Of a stretch of 64,000 nucleotides of DNA, positions 43,864 to 51,563 are shown one piece after another. Both the position numbers and the translations under genes were made by a program. Below the pieces are notes generated by a model. That model had not been told where the DNA came from, searched no databases, and saw only the letters and a program-made list of their open reading frames with translations. Positions within the stretch are counted from its first letter, which is position 1. Each line of letters starts with the position of its first letter. The stretch is from Larkinella soli (GTDB lineage: Bacteria > Bacteroidota > Bacteroidia > Cytophagales > Spirosomataceae): positions 62,001-126,000 of the forward strand of contig NZ_QTJY01000013.1 of the NCBI RefSeq assembly GCF_003703975.1. The letters run 5' to 3'.

Positions 43864-43966
43864 GCGCGTGGATTCGATGTAAGACCTTCCGGGCTTTGCC
43901 TGTAGGGCGGTTGAAGAGGAAGCGTGAACTGTCTCAGGCTATATATTAGTTTGAGAATCCCTAACA
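43800..43966 (+). ncRNA. Putative TnpB guide RNA (omega RNA) and element right end
   Basis: The tnpB 3' end and following ~100 bases show the layout of an omega RNA: GACCTTCCGGGC...GCCTGTAGGGCGG, GAAGAGGAAGCGTGAACTG, then a hairpin CTCA...TGAG and GAATCCC. The guide would begin right after the right end, near 43966. No experimental boundary can be given. Confidence 0.5.
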
Positions 43967-43985
43967 TAGTATGGGATAGAAGATG

Positions 43986-44438
43986 TCAAGACGCGAGGTA
44001 GGCCCGGATTCGGGCCAGATATTTCGGTTTCAGGTAGTCGGCCAGTTCGGCCTTATCGTCTTCGGAGAGGCCCAGAATGCCGTCTCCGTACTTCTTTTTC
44101 AAACCTTCCGCCTTCGGGTCGGAATCGTCGACCGAAAACGTCCGGTCGAACACCTTCGTGAAGATTTTGTCGTAGAAACCGCCCTTGTCGCGCAGGGTGA
44201 CCCGGTCGGTCGGTTGGTTTTTTCGCCGTTTGATGGCTATGGTCAGGGGTTTGTAGGCCGGTTCGATCGGCGATCCGTCGACGTTTTCGCCCCGGTAAAG
44301 CCGCTCCTGATTCAGCCGGCGGATGTAATCGCTGTTTTCCTCGATCACCTCGCCCAGCAGCTGGTACAGCACCGCCGGGGTGAGCGTCAGGAACGGTTCG
44401 ACGAAGCAGGTAAACAGCGATTTGCGGGCGGAAGCCAT
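43986..44438 (-). CDS. Phage virion morphogenesis protein
   Basis: 150 residues. FVEPFLTLTPAVLYQLLGEVIEENSDYIRRLNQERLYRGENVDGSPIEPAYKPLTIAIKRR has the pattern of tail-completion/morphogenesis proteins (helical start, then 'NVDG.PI.P.Y...T...K'). It overlaps the upstream gene by one base. Cassette B sits directly after its stop. The next virion gene in order is 14 kb away at 29933. Confidence 0.65.
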   Translation of the reverse strand: MASARKSLFTCFVEPFLTLTPAVLYQLLGEVIEENSDYIRRLNQERLYRGENVDGSPIEPAYKPLTIAIKRRKNQPTDRVTLRDKGGFYDKIFTKVFDRTFSVDDSDPKAEGLKKKYGDGILGLSEDDKAELADYLKPKYLARIRAYLAS

Positions 44439-45565
44439 CAGTATTCGGCGTCAAAGAGGCTACCGATGCGGATTTTCTTCCGGGATTCCTCCTGAAGGCA
44501 GGCAGGCCGCATCTTTTCCAGTTGGGCCTTCAGGTCCTTGATCAGGCGGTCGCGCCTGGCGGCCAGCCCGTTGTCAGAGGTGCTGCTGCCCTGTCCGTAC
44601 AGCGCGACATAGGCTTCATTCTTCAGCTGCTGTTTGACTGAGTTGACCCGGTCGCTTGTCGACAGCTCCTCCAGCACGTCGCAGGCCAGCAGATGGAGCA
44701 GCGCCCCGGTCAGCATATCCTTATTGGTCAGCAGGGTGTTGGTGATGTCGCAGCGCACCTCGATGACCGCGTTCAGGCCCCATGTCTGAAGGCTGACGGC
44801 CTTCTCTTCCGCCCAGCTGAGGGTGCGGCCCGTGCCGACCGACTCGACGTACACCGGCTCAATGTTCAGGTACGGCGAGCGGGTCCGGATGAATTCGGCT
44901 TCGATGCCTCCGCAGGTGTTGCAGTCGGCCACGTTCCAGCCCCGCTCGGCGCCGATCGCCCGCACGTCGGTCGGCAGGTCGCTTTCGAAGTAGCCGACCA
45001 GATAATACCCGCCCTGACGGCTGTACAGCCAGCAGTCGGCCGTGTTCCAGGCGGTACGGCCCGACAGCGTGGTGGTCAGGTTGACGGTCTTGATCGGGGT
45101 GGCCGCATCCGAATGGAACACGTACAGGGGCAGGTTGGTAACGGGCCCTGACAGCTGAAGACCCAGCTTGACCAGGTTGACAGCCGTATCCCGACGGGGC
45201 AGGCGGATGCGCAGGCCCAAAAAGCGGCCTGTTTTGTTGAAGGCGCCCTGAATATTGCCCTCCTTCGGATGCAGGGGCGTTGCTTCCAGCAGCGGCCGGG
45301 CGGGTGGGTTGCCCGCGACCAGCAGGCCCAGTTTGTTGATGGCGCCCTTTTCGATCTGGGTGTACCATTCCATCAGGTCACCCCCGGCCGAAAGGTTGGG
45401 GCCCAGGGCGGTCAGTACATCCGAGCGAAGGAGCTTATGGGCGTCCTGCAGGTAGACGGTCGGGGCGTTGTGGGCATCGTCGCTGTAGTCGGTATCGGGC
45501 CGGGAGCCGGGATACAGGCCGACCGTGCCGACGAGCAGGGAATGAAGTTGGGTCAGGTCCAGCAT
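44438..45565 (-). CDS. Phage virion (neck-region) protein
   Basis: 375 residues, not recognised by name. Beta-rich middle (LGLRIRLPRRDTAVNLVKLGLQLSG...PLYVFHSDAATPIKTVNLTTTLSGRTAWN) and a helical C-terminus. It belongs to the head-neck cluster by strand, base composition and overlap. Possible roles are neck, head-tail connector or decoration protein. CNTCGG (around residue 220) is the only cysteine cluster. Confidence 0.6.
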   Translation of the reverse strand: MLDLTQLHSLLVGTVGLYPGSRPDTDYSDDAHNAPTVYLQDAHKLLRSDVLTALGPNLSAGGDLMEWYTQIEKGAINKLGLLVAGNPPARPLLEATPLHPKEGNIQGAFNKTGRFLGLRIRLPRRDTAVNLVKLGLQLSGPVTNLPLYVFHSDAATPIKTVNLTTTLSGRTAWNTADCWLYSRQGGYYLVGYFESDLPTDVRAIGAERGWNVADCNTCGGIEAEFIRTRSPYLNIEPVYVESVGTGRTLSWAEEKAVSLQTWGLNAVIEVRCDITNTLLTNKDMLTGALLHLLACDVLEELSTSDRVNSVKQQLKNEAYVALYGQGSSTSDNGLAARRDRLIKDLKAQLEKMRPACLQEESRKKIRIGSLFDAEY

Positions 45566-45589
45566 GGGCGATAGTTGTTTTTTACATAA

Positions 45590-45620
45590 AGCCCGGTGAC
45601 CGCATTGGCAGCCACCGGGA
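45590..45620 (-). terminator. Hairpin between virion genes
   Basis: On the minus strand CCCGGTGGC and GCGGTCACCGGGC form a stem, followed by TTTATG. It could attenuate transcription between the exported protein gene and the neck gene. Confidence 0.45.
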
Positions 45621-45640
45621 CCCGAATTATTCCTAAACCC

Positions 45641-46105
45641 TTAACCTTTTTCTTCACCGGGGCTGTGGCCCCACAATTTTCGACGGCCGCCCGGCCCTTT
45701 GAACCGCAGCAACAGAAGCGAGAGCAGCGAGAAGGCGCCGAACATGTCGGTGCGAAGCTGCTTGATCGTCAGCGAGTCGCGTAGCGTTCCGGCTGCGTTG
45801 TTGATCCCGGTTTTTTTCAGCCGGTTGATGTTTCCCTTCCAGACGACCTCGCCAGTCCGCCCGTCTCGGATTTCGACCAGCCCCTTATACCCGTTGTGGT
45901 TGAAGGTGACCGGTTTGGGGACCAGGTAGGTCTTTTTGTAGTTCGGCGAGTTGTAAACGGCCGTGGAGTCGTAAAACTCGATCGTCGTCGAGCCGGTGGA
46001 GGCTATGACGGTATTGGCAAACGAAGCCTTGCCCGTGGTCTGTGCCTCGGAGAAACCGGCGATCAGCAGCAGGACGGACCCAAAAAAAAGTTGAAACCCT
46101 TTCAT
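45641..46105 (-). CDS. Exported protein encoded inside the virion gene cluster
   Basis: 154 residues. A clear signal peptide (MKGFQLFFGSVLLLIAGFSEAQ) is followed by a beta-rich domain (about 25-95) and a second hydrophobic segment at about 121-134 before a Gly/Arg/Lys-rich tail. It lies between the major capsid candidate and the neck genes, with hairpins on both sides. A secreted, membrane-attached product is unexpected there. It might be a superinfection-exclusion lipoprotein-like factor or a moron gene. It is not recognised. Confidence 0.65.
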   Translation of the reverse strand: MKGFQLFFGSVLLLIAGFSEAQTTGKASFANTVIASTGSTTIEFYDSTAVYNSPNYKKTYLVPKPVTFNHNGYKGLVEIRDGRTGEVVWKGNINRLKKTGINNAAGTLRDSLTIKQLRTDMFGAFSLLSLLLLRFKGPGGRRKLWGHSPGEEKG

Positions 46106-46153
46106 GATTTCCGAGTTGTTTAAAAAAGGTGTTGGTTAATTCCGTACCCAGAG

Positions 46154-46188
46154 AAAAGTCAGGCCCCATAATCGAGGCCTGACTTTTT
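46154..46188 (-). terminator. Hairpin terminator after the capsid gene
   Basis: AAAGTCAGGCC pairs with GGCCTGACTTT around a loop, with T-runs, immediately after the stop of the capsid gene. It would limit read-through so that capsid mRNA is made in excess. Confidence 0.8.
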
Positions 46189-46195
46189 GCTTTTA

Positions 46196-47248
46196 TCAAG
46201 CCGGCGTGATCTCGAACCGCTTGATAGGCGATTCGCCACTCGTCGAGGTGAAGCCAGAAGAGATGATGAAGTCGCAGGACAGCTTCACATCCATCTGCCG
46301 GGCCTCATTCGCGCAGGTGATCTTCTGCAGAACCCCCCACTCCCAGCCTTCGAACAGATCGTCCGTCGTGCGGGCCCAGCTGGTCAGGTCCGACTTGTTG
46401 TCGAACCCGTTCCAGGCGTCCAGATACTCCGGAGAGCCCAGCGCCGGTGCAGTGCGGTAGTCGTAGTCGATCGCGTTGACGATCCCCACCGAACCGGTCG
46501 GCATCACGAAGTACACCGTGCGGTTCGAGCCGCGGGCGATGCGGTTGGTCCACTCGAAGTTTTCGATACCGGCCCCCTGCATGATCGCTTTGGTGTTGTA
46601 GATCGACCCGCCACCCGGGTTCATCAGCTTGTTGCGGTCGGCCAGCGCGTAGGTCGAGGCCACCACTGAATACGGGCCTTCGAAGTCCAGCTCGGCCATG
46701 ATCGCCGGCAGGTTGTTGTAGAAGTCTTCCGGCTTCGAGGAAGGCAGCTGGTAGGCACCGGAGACGGCATCGTACAGCGGGTAGCTGCCCGGCGTCATCG
46801 TCGTGTCCTTGTTGGTGTCCAGGTGAGCCGCGCAGAGCGTATCCAGATACTCAAGCACCGCCCGGCGGGCGTTCTTGTACTGGTGGGCCAGCACGTCTTC
46901 GGCCGTCACGTAGTTGTCCTCCAGCGTTGCCGGGACAATCGACATGTCGATGGCTACGTGAATGCGGCTCAGCGTCTTCAGCGTCGGCGAGATGTCCGGG
47001 CCGGAGATCGAGCAACTGCGCACGGTCAGGACCGTGTGGGCGTACTTGTTGAGGATGGGAATCTTGACCGTCCGGGTGAACGGCAGTTTCCGGATTTTTT
47101 CAAGCAGAGCCTTGCTGAACAGCTCATTGGACTGCGCGTAATAGGAGTTCAGGGCCCCGTAGTGGCTCAGACGTCCTTCCAATGCTCCGAACTTGCCAGG
47201 CGAGATGCTTGCAATTACCTCGGGTAACAACAATGCGGTAAGCGCCAT
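46196..47248 (-). CDS. Major capsid protein candidate
   Basis: 350 residues, mixed alpha/beta with several features of HK97-fold capsid proteins: an N-terminal arm (MALTALLLPEVIASISPGKFGALEG...), a spine-helix-like stretch (EDVLAHQYKNARRAVLEYLDTLCAAHLDT), a middle with 'YSVVASTYALADRNKLMNPGGGS' and ending TSTSGESPIKRFEITPA. It follows scaffold-like genes and has its own late leader upstream and a terminator downstream, matching a highly expressed protein. Assignment by context and size. Confidence 0.65.
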   Translation of the reverse strand: MALTALLLPEVIASISPGKFGALEGRLSHYGALNSYYAQSNELFSKALLEKIRKLPFTRTVKIPILNKYAHTVLTVRSCSISGPDISPTLKTLSRIHVAIDMSIVPATLEDNYVTAEDVLAHQYKNARRAVLEYLDTLCAAHLDTNKDTTMTPGSYPLYDAVSGAYQLPSSKPEDFYNNLPAIMAELDFEGPYSVVASTYALADRNKLMNPGGGSIYNTKAIMQGAGIENFEWTNRIARGSNRTVYFVMPTGSVGIVNAIDYDYRTAPALGSPEYLDAWNGFDNKSDLTSWARTTDDLFEGWEWGVLQKITCANEARQMDVKLSCDFIISSGFTSTSGESPIKRFEITPA

Positions 47249-47285
47249 GATTGAAAAAGTGGTTTAAAAGTGAAACATGGCTCAC

Positions 47286-47310
47286 GATTGGCAGTCCGGT
47301 AGCGCTTCGT
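47286..47310 (-). promoter_or_regulatory. Late leader motif, copy 7 (capsid gene)
   Basis: Core on the minus strand GCGCTACCGGACTGCC (47289-47304), preceded by AATACTTA 7 bases upstream. No pairing 3' arm is found, so this copy lacks the hairpin. The capsid ATG is 40 bases further on. Confidence 0.55.
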
Positions 47311-47333
47311 AAGTATTAATTGAGAAAAATGCG

Positions 47334-48248
47334 TTAAACGATGCCGGCGAGCTTCTTCTGCTCGGCGACAAACTTCTTCCAGTCTGGGGTCCCGAAAGCC
47401 AGCCCTTGACCGGCAGCCTCCTTGTAGATGTCCGTCAGCGTTTTGGCCCCACCGGTTCCGCCGTTTCCGGGTTTGTGGGTGCCACCGCCGGCCTGCTGAT
47501 GCCCTTCTGAAGCCAGCAGCAGCTTATGGTTCTGTTTGATGATCTCCAGCGGGGACAGATACCGGGCCTCATTAGCGTTCACCAGCGGGTCCTTCGATCC
47601 TTTCTTAGTGAAATACACCTCCCCTTCCTCATCGGAATGGGATTCGTACTTCGCTTCGAAAAAGTCCTTCAGATCGCTGATGGCCTCGGCTTTCGCCTTG
47701 TTTTTGGCCGCTTCCTCCTTGATCGTGGGATCGATCGGGACATTGGCTGCCCGCAGATCCGCTTTGATGACGGCCGAAACCTGCTTCTGGAAGGCTTTTT
47801 TCTCGCCCTCCTCTTTTTCCTGCTGAAACTTTTCGAGCTGCTTCTGCAAACCGTCGATGACCGCATCGCCTTTGGGGGAACCTCCCCCTTTCAGGGCGGC
47901 TTTCAGCTTCTCGATCTGGGCGTCGGAGAAGGGCAGCAGGCCATCTTCCTCCAGCTTGGCGACCCATTCCCGCGTCCGCATCTTGTCGGGCTTTGTCTGT
48001 CCGGTGGCCAAAGCCAGCATGCCGTCGACGGACCGGTAAAATTTGGCGCCTTCCTGATCGATGGCTTCCTGATTCTTTTTGGTCACCTCTGCCGCCAGTT
48101 CGGCATCGTATTCGGCCTTCGTTTTGACCAGGTGACCTTTGCCCGTCAGGAATTTGGAGGCATCGGCGGTGCGCTTTTCAAGCAGCTGGGTGAACAGATC
48201 CGGGGTTTCGGTCAGTTCGGTTTCGAGTTGTTCCAGTGTAAGGGCCAT
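47334..48248 (-). CDS. Scaffold-like phage protein
   Basis: 304 residues, dominated by charged helices (about 100-190: KLKAALKGGGSPKGDAVIDGLQKQLEKFQQEKEEGEKKAFQKQV) and a Gly-rich linker before a C-terminal helix (TDIYKEAAGQGLAFGTPDWKKFVAEQKKLAGIV). This coiled-coil character and its place just upstream of the capsid gene fit a capsid scaffold. Confidence 0.6.
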   Translation of the reverse strand: MALTLEQLETELTETPDLFTQLLEKRTADASKFLTGKGHLVKTKAEYDAELAAEVTKKNQEAIDQEGAKFYRSVDGMLALATGQTKPDKMRTREWVAKLEEDGLLPFSDAQIEKLKAALKGGGSPKGDAVIDGLQKQLEKFQQEKEEGEKKAFQKQVSAVIKADLRAANVPIDPTIKEEAAKNKAKAEAISDLKDFFEAKYESHSDEEGEVYFTKKGSKDPLVNANEARYLSPLEIIKQNHKLLLASEGHQQAGGGTHKPGNGGTGGAKTLTDIYKEAAGQGLAFGTPDWKKFVAEQKKLAGIV

Positions 48249-48307
48249 AATCGGTCCGGTGGAGTTATGGTTTGTAAAGAATGTACGGTTTTAGCACTCT
48301 GTTTCAG

Positions 48308-48922
48308 TTACTTCCCGGGCTGATGCAGCACCGTAAAGGCCAGACCCAGGGCGTCATACGCCGAAAGGCCGGTGGCCTGCTGGGGCTTGGAGAAGGCCTC
48401 GAAGTCCAGCGGGTCGATGAACTGAATCTCCCGAAGCTTCTTATCCTCGTGTTCGTCGCCGGAAGGCAGCTTAACGAAGGTTTGCTTCAGGATGATCACC
48501 TTGTTGTCCGGCAGCTGGGGCAACGGGATGATGTCCCGAATGTTGAACTGCTTTTTTTTGTCCTGATTGCCATACAGCGGCTTTGACAGGTCCACTTCCT
48601 GCGTTTCAGTGGTTGACGCGGCAATTTCCGCAGCCTTGGCAGCCTCGGCGGCCTGCTGCTCTTTCCGGCGTTCTTCGGCAAACTGGGCTTTGAACTCCTC
48701 CATTTGCCGGCTGAACTCCTTTGAAAGCTCGCCTTGATGCGCCGAAACGGCATCGGCTACGGCTTTCTTAAATTCTTCGGTTTCATGCAGCGGCACCTGG
48801 GGCTGGTTTCCCTCTCCCTGGGGCTCCGGCTGGTTTGCCGTTTCCGGGCTGCTGGCCGGCGGGGTTGGCTGGCTGGGGGTTGAGGCCGACGTCTGGTCGG
48901 GACTTGAGTTGCTCTTCGACAT
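48308..48922 (-). CDS. Phage head-region protein, Pro/Gln/Ser-rich start
   Basis: 204 residues. A disordered N-terminus (SSPDQTSASTPSQPTPPASSPE), coiled coil in the middle (EEFKKAVADAVSAHQGELSKEFSRQMEEFKAQFAEERRKEQQAAEAAKAAE) and a globular end (VDLSKPLYGNQDKKKQFNIRDIIPLPQLPDNKVII). It overlaps the 3' end of the portal gene by 140 bases, in a stretch where both proteins are low-complexity. Possibly a second scaffold or a head protease-like adaptor; unresolved. Confidence 0.55.
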   Translation of the reverse strand: MSKSNSSPDQTSASTPSQPTPPASSPETANQPEPQGEGNQPQVPLHETEEFKKAVADAVSAHQGELSKEFSRQMEEFKAQFAEERRKEQQAAEAAKAAEIAASTTETQEVDLSKPLYGNQDKKKQFNIRDIIPLPQLPDNKVIILKQTFVKLPSGDEHEDKKLREIQFIDPLDFEAFSKPQQATGLSAYDALGLAFTVLHQPGK

Positions 48923-50624
48923 AGTCGTATAGTTTTTGAGAAATGGAAGCGATGCGTTTGGGGTAGTCGGTCGCCAGACCGAAGCGCTCGATCGGCATAT
49001 TGTTTTCCCGCTCGAACCGGCGGATCAGGCCCGACAGGCCCGTAGCGACCCCGAACCCGATCGGATCGGTCACGTTGACCTGGGCGGTGGTCAGCTCCTC
49101 CATCGTCCGGAACGGGTAAGGGTTCAGGTCGTTGATCATCCGGTAGCGCAGGCGCCGGGAAGCGTCCGAGCGGGCGTAGAAGTCCTGCAGCATGCTGTCG
49201 ATCTCCTCCAGCAGCCAGTCCGACATACCGCCTTCCTTAGCCAGCTTGTAGAGCGTGGCCAGCGTTTCGCTGGAAAGCACTGAAAACCGGCGGCCGTAGT
49301 CGACCGTGCAGCCCAGATAGTTGTCACCGTAGCGGAGCCGGCCGATGGTGTTGATCAGGTTGCGGTGCAGGTTCTCGAAATGCACGGCCAGGTACTGACA
49401 CACCTGCCGGGCCCGTTCCAGAATGGCCATCACCTGATCCTCGTTGACAGCGGCCTTTTTCATGGGACTTCCTTCGTAGCCGGTGGCCGTCTTCAGAATC
49501 TCGCTGCGGATCGAGGCCAGCCAGTCCCGGTGAAAGGTCAGCGCGTTGTTGTCGACGCCGATATAGCCTGCCGGCGGCCGCATGTCGGCATCCGTATTGG
49601 TCTGAGGAGCCGGAATGGGGATGCGCGAGCCGAGGCCGAACTTGTTCTTGTTCAGACAGCGGGGGCAGGAGCGGCCCGTACCCACTTTATGTCCCTGATC
49701 GTTGTAGGCCATCAGGGTTCCGTGCTCGCAGTAGAAACCTTCCAGCGACTTGTAATCGCAGTTTTCTGACTCCAGATGCCAGAACAGCGGGATAGCGGAG
49801 GTCAGCCGGAACAAGCGGAAGGCTCCCTCCTCGAACACCAGACCGTCCAGCTTACCCAGCAGGGGGCGAAGGACCGTATTCGATAGCAGGGGATTCGTGC
49901 CGGAGACGTCCGACCAGGCCTTGAACACCGGAGCGACGCCCAGCGGGTGGGGGGATGCCGTTTCCAGCGTCCAGTCTCCGCCTTTGGGCTTGATGTAGAT
50001 GCTGTAGGCTTCGCTGTCGTACAGCGCACGGCGCAGCACATCGGGCGTTTCAGGCAGGGGTGGCAGGTCAAAGAAGGCAAACACCAGCTGACCGGCCTGC
50101 TGATGAAACTTATGGGCCTCGATGGCCTGCACCTGATCCAGTGTCAGCAGGTAGACGTACGGTTCGGGGAAGTCGGTGGTCTGCTCTCGGGGCAAATCGA
50201 CGACGACCAGCGCGTTGGGCGACTCAAACAGGGCGTTGTGGCAGTCGCCGGAGATGAAACCTGACAGGTTGATCTGCTCCAGATAATCGTCGAAGTCGCG
50301 CTGGAGCTTCTCATCCCGCATATCCACAGAAATGTTGCGGTCCTGGGCGTGGTGGACGGCTGAACAGGCGTCGGAGATCTCGTCGACGACTTCGACGGTA
50401 CAGAGGGGCCAGTAAATCTGACGGATGAGCTGGTCTAAGGTACCTTTGCCGTTGACGGAAGGGCGAATGACGGTATCGACGAAGCGGGGCCAATAAGGCG
50501 AAGCCGAGGCTGCGTCGGTGGCAGCCTCGGCATGGAGCCGGTGACGGTCATCATCAGCCTTGGCGGCCTGAAGTGCCCTTCGATTGGCTTTTTTTACCCT
50601 CGGATCGTTGGGTGTCAGCGGCAT
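48783..50624 (-). CDS. Portal protein
   Basis: 613 residues from ATG 50624 (MPLTPNDPRVKKANRRALQAAK), chosen over a longer frame because the upstream gene ends after it. Large protein with portal-like features: DTVIRPSVNGKGTLDQLIRQIYWPLCTVEVVDEISD near the start, NNALTFHRDWLASIRSEILKTATGYEGSPMKKAAVNEDQVMAILERARQVCQYLAVHFENLHRNLINTIGRLRYG in the middle (stem helices), a CEHG...CPRC zinc-ribbon-like insertion (about 370-400) and a Pro/Gly-rich tail. It follows the terminase genes. Confidence 0.7.
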   Translation of the reverse strand: MPLTPNDPRVKKANRRALQAAKADDDRHRLHAEAATDAASASPYWPRFVDTVIRPSVNGKGTLDQLIRQIYWPLCTVEVVDEISDACSAVHHAQDRNISVDMRDEKLQRDFDDYLEQINLSGFISGDCHNALFESPNALVVVDLPREQTTDFPEPYVYLLTLDQVQAIEAHKFHQQAGQLVFAFFDLPPLPETPDVLRRALYDSEAYSIYIKPKGGDWTLETASPHPLGVAPVFKAWSDVSGTNPLLSNTVLRPLLGKLDGLVFEEGAFRLFRLTSAIPLFWHLESENCDYKSLEGFYCEHGTLMAYNDQGHKVGTGRSCPRCLNKNKFGLGSRIPIPAPQTNTDADMRPPAGYIGVDNNALTFHRDWLASIRSEILKTATGYEGSPMKKAAVNEDQVMAILERARQVCQYLAVHFENLHRNLINTIGRLRYGDNYLGCTVDYGRRFSVLSSETLATLYKLAKEGGMSDWLLEEIDSMLQDFYARSDASRRLRYRMINDLNPYPFRTMEELTTAQVNVTDPIGFGVATGLSGLIRRFERENNMPIERFGLATDYPKRIASISQKLYDYVEEQLKSRPDVGLNPQPANPAGQQPGNGKPAGAPGRGKPAPGAAA

Positions 50625-50799
50625 TCGTCTCTGTTTCCGTTGGCGGGATGTCGGCATGTACGGTGGGCACGACTTCCCAGCATTGTACCCCGATGCGCTG
50701 TTCGAGATCGAGCAGGCGGGCTGCGTGATCATCGTCCAGCTCAATCTCCCGGCCGAAGTAGGGCATGTCCGGCTGGTGTATTTCCCGCAGCCTGACCAT
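50554..50799 (-). CDS. Small virion-operon protein
   Basis: 81 residues from ATG 50799, whose A is shared with the stop of the preceding gene (TAATG). MVRLREIHQPDMPYFGREIELDDDHAARLLDLEQRIGVQCWEVVP is typical of small phage proteins of the head cluster ending with a disordered, charged tail that overlaps the portal start by 71 bases. The tight overlap argues that it is real. Confidence 0.65.
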   Translation of the reverse strand: MVRLREIHQPDMPYFGREIELDDDHAARLLDLEQRIGVQCWEVVPTVHADIPPTETETNAADTQRSEGKKSQSKGTSGRQG

Positions 50800-51422
50800 T
50801 AATTCTTGATCAGGGAGTGGTTGAAGCCGAGGTCGAGGACTTTGGCGTCTCTCCACCAGCCTTTCGGAAGTTCCAGTTCAAAGTTGAACAGCGTCAGGCT
50901 GTGCAGCTGGCCGCCGGCCGGATCCGATACGAAGGCGTTCAGGATGTCGATGCCGCCACCGCCTTCGAGGAACACGATCTGACGATCACCGAGCAGCATG
51001 TACATCCACAGCTGAGGCAGGTCGGCCGAGGAGTTGGCCCAGGCGAACAGATTCTCCATTTCCTTGTACTGAGTCGGTGACAGGCCCATGTATTGACCGC
51101 GGAGCATCGGCACGGACTGACCGACGACGTAGCTGCGGCCGTCAGGCGTCGAGTTGTCGTTGGAGCCGACTTTCACGGCTTCGGTGGCCGTCAGCTCCGG
51201 GGCAAAGATCTTTCCGGTCGGCGCGACGATCTTCGTGTCGTCGGAAGCGGCCAGGGCCGTCGTCCAATTGGAGAGCGTGAGGATGGTCGTGTTGGTGAAG
51301 GTGGCCGTCCCCTGCTTCTTTTGCAGGACGACTCGTCGGACCTGTTGCAGGATAGTCGCGCAGTTCGCTTCGCTTACGGCGGTAAGAACGCCCGTCAGGG
51401 CGGCACAGCTTTTGAATTGCAT
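50799..51422 (-). CDS. Phage virion protein (terminase-proximal)
   Basis: 207 residues from ATG 51422; the start is set by leader copy 8, which ends near it. Beta-rich sequence (TATFTNTTILTLSNWTTALAASDDTKIVAPTGKIFAPELTATEAVKVGSNDNSTPDG) with a GLSPTQYKEMENLFAWANSSADLPQLWMYMLLGDRQI segment. Coding looks like that of tail-tube-type or decoration proteins, but the position between terminase and portal is unusual. It begins a transcription unit with a perfect promoter. Confidence 0.6.
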   Translation of the reverse strand: MQFKSCAALTGVLTAVSEANCATILQQVRRVVLQKKQGTATFTNTTILTLSNWTTALAASDDTKIVAPTGKIFAPELTATEAVKVGSNDNSTPDGRSYVVGQSVPMLRGQYMGLSPTQYKEMENLFAWANSSADLPQLWMYMLLGDRQIVFLEGGGGIDILNAFVSDPAGGQLHSLTLFNFELELPKGWWRDAKVLDLGFNHSLIKN

Positions 51423-51429
51423 GGATGTT

Positions 51430-51494
51430 TGTCGGAAACGCTCGGTGAGCGAGCGAGGTGAAACAACGGTTGTTTCCGACAGTCCGGTAGCCGG
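51430..51494 (-). promoter_or_regulatory. Late leader hairpin, copy 8
   Basis: Core CCGGCTACCGGACTGTCGG on the minus strand. Here the stem is TGTCGGAAAC with GTTTCCGACA (10 bp, 51472-51481 and 51430-51439), a different sequence from the other copies but in the same place: the core runs into the 5' arm and the 3' arm ends just before the start codon. Compensating change of both arms supports the hairpin being functional. Confidence 0.7.
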
Positions 51495-51506
51495 ATAGAG
51501 TGAGAG

Positions 51507-51536
51507 CAAAGATAATTATTATCTGAAACTTGTCAA
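51507..51536 (-). promoter_or_regulatory. Late promoter of Bacteroidota type
   Basis: TTG (51534-51536, in TTGACA), 19-base spacer and TATCTTTG (51507-51514), an exact match to the consensus. The transcript would start close to leader copy 8. Confidence 0.8.
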
Positions 51537-51563
51537 GCATATTTACTTGCCCTCATAAGCATG

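Larger units (their letters stand above)
39470..43985 (+). mobile_element. Cassette B: duplicated XRE-recombinase-AntA-LytTR module with TnpB
   Basis: Plus-strand twin of cassette A in inverted orientation. Genes, overlaps and leader are the same up to the LytTR gene; after that a tnpB unit replaces the LAGLIDADG gene. The distal end abuts the stop codon of a virion gene (43986). Borders inferred as for cassette A. Confidence 0.65.
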
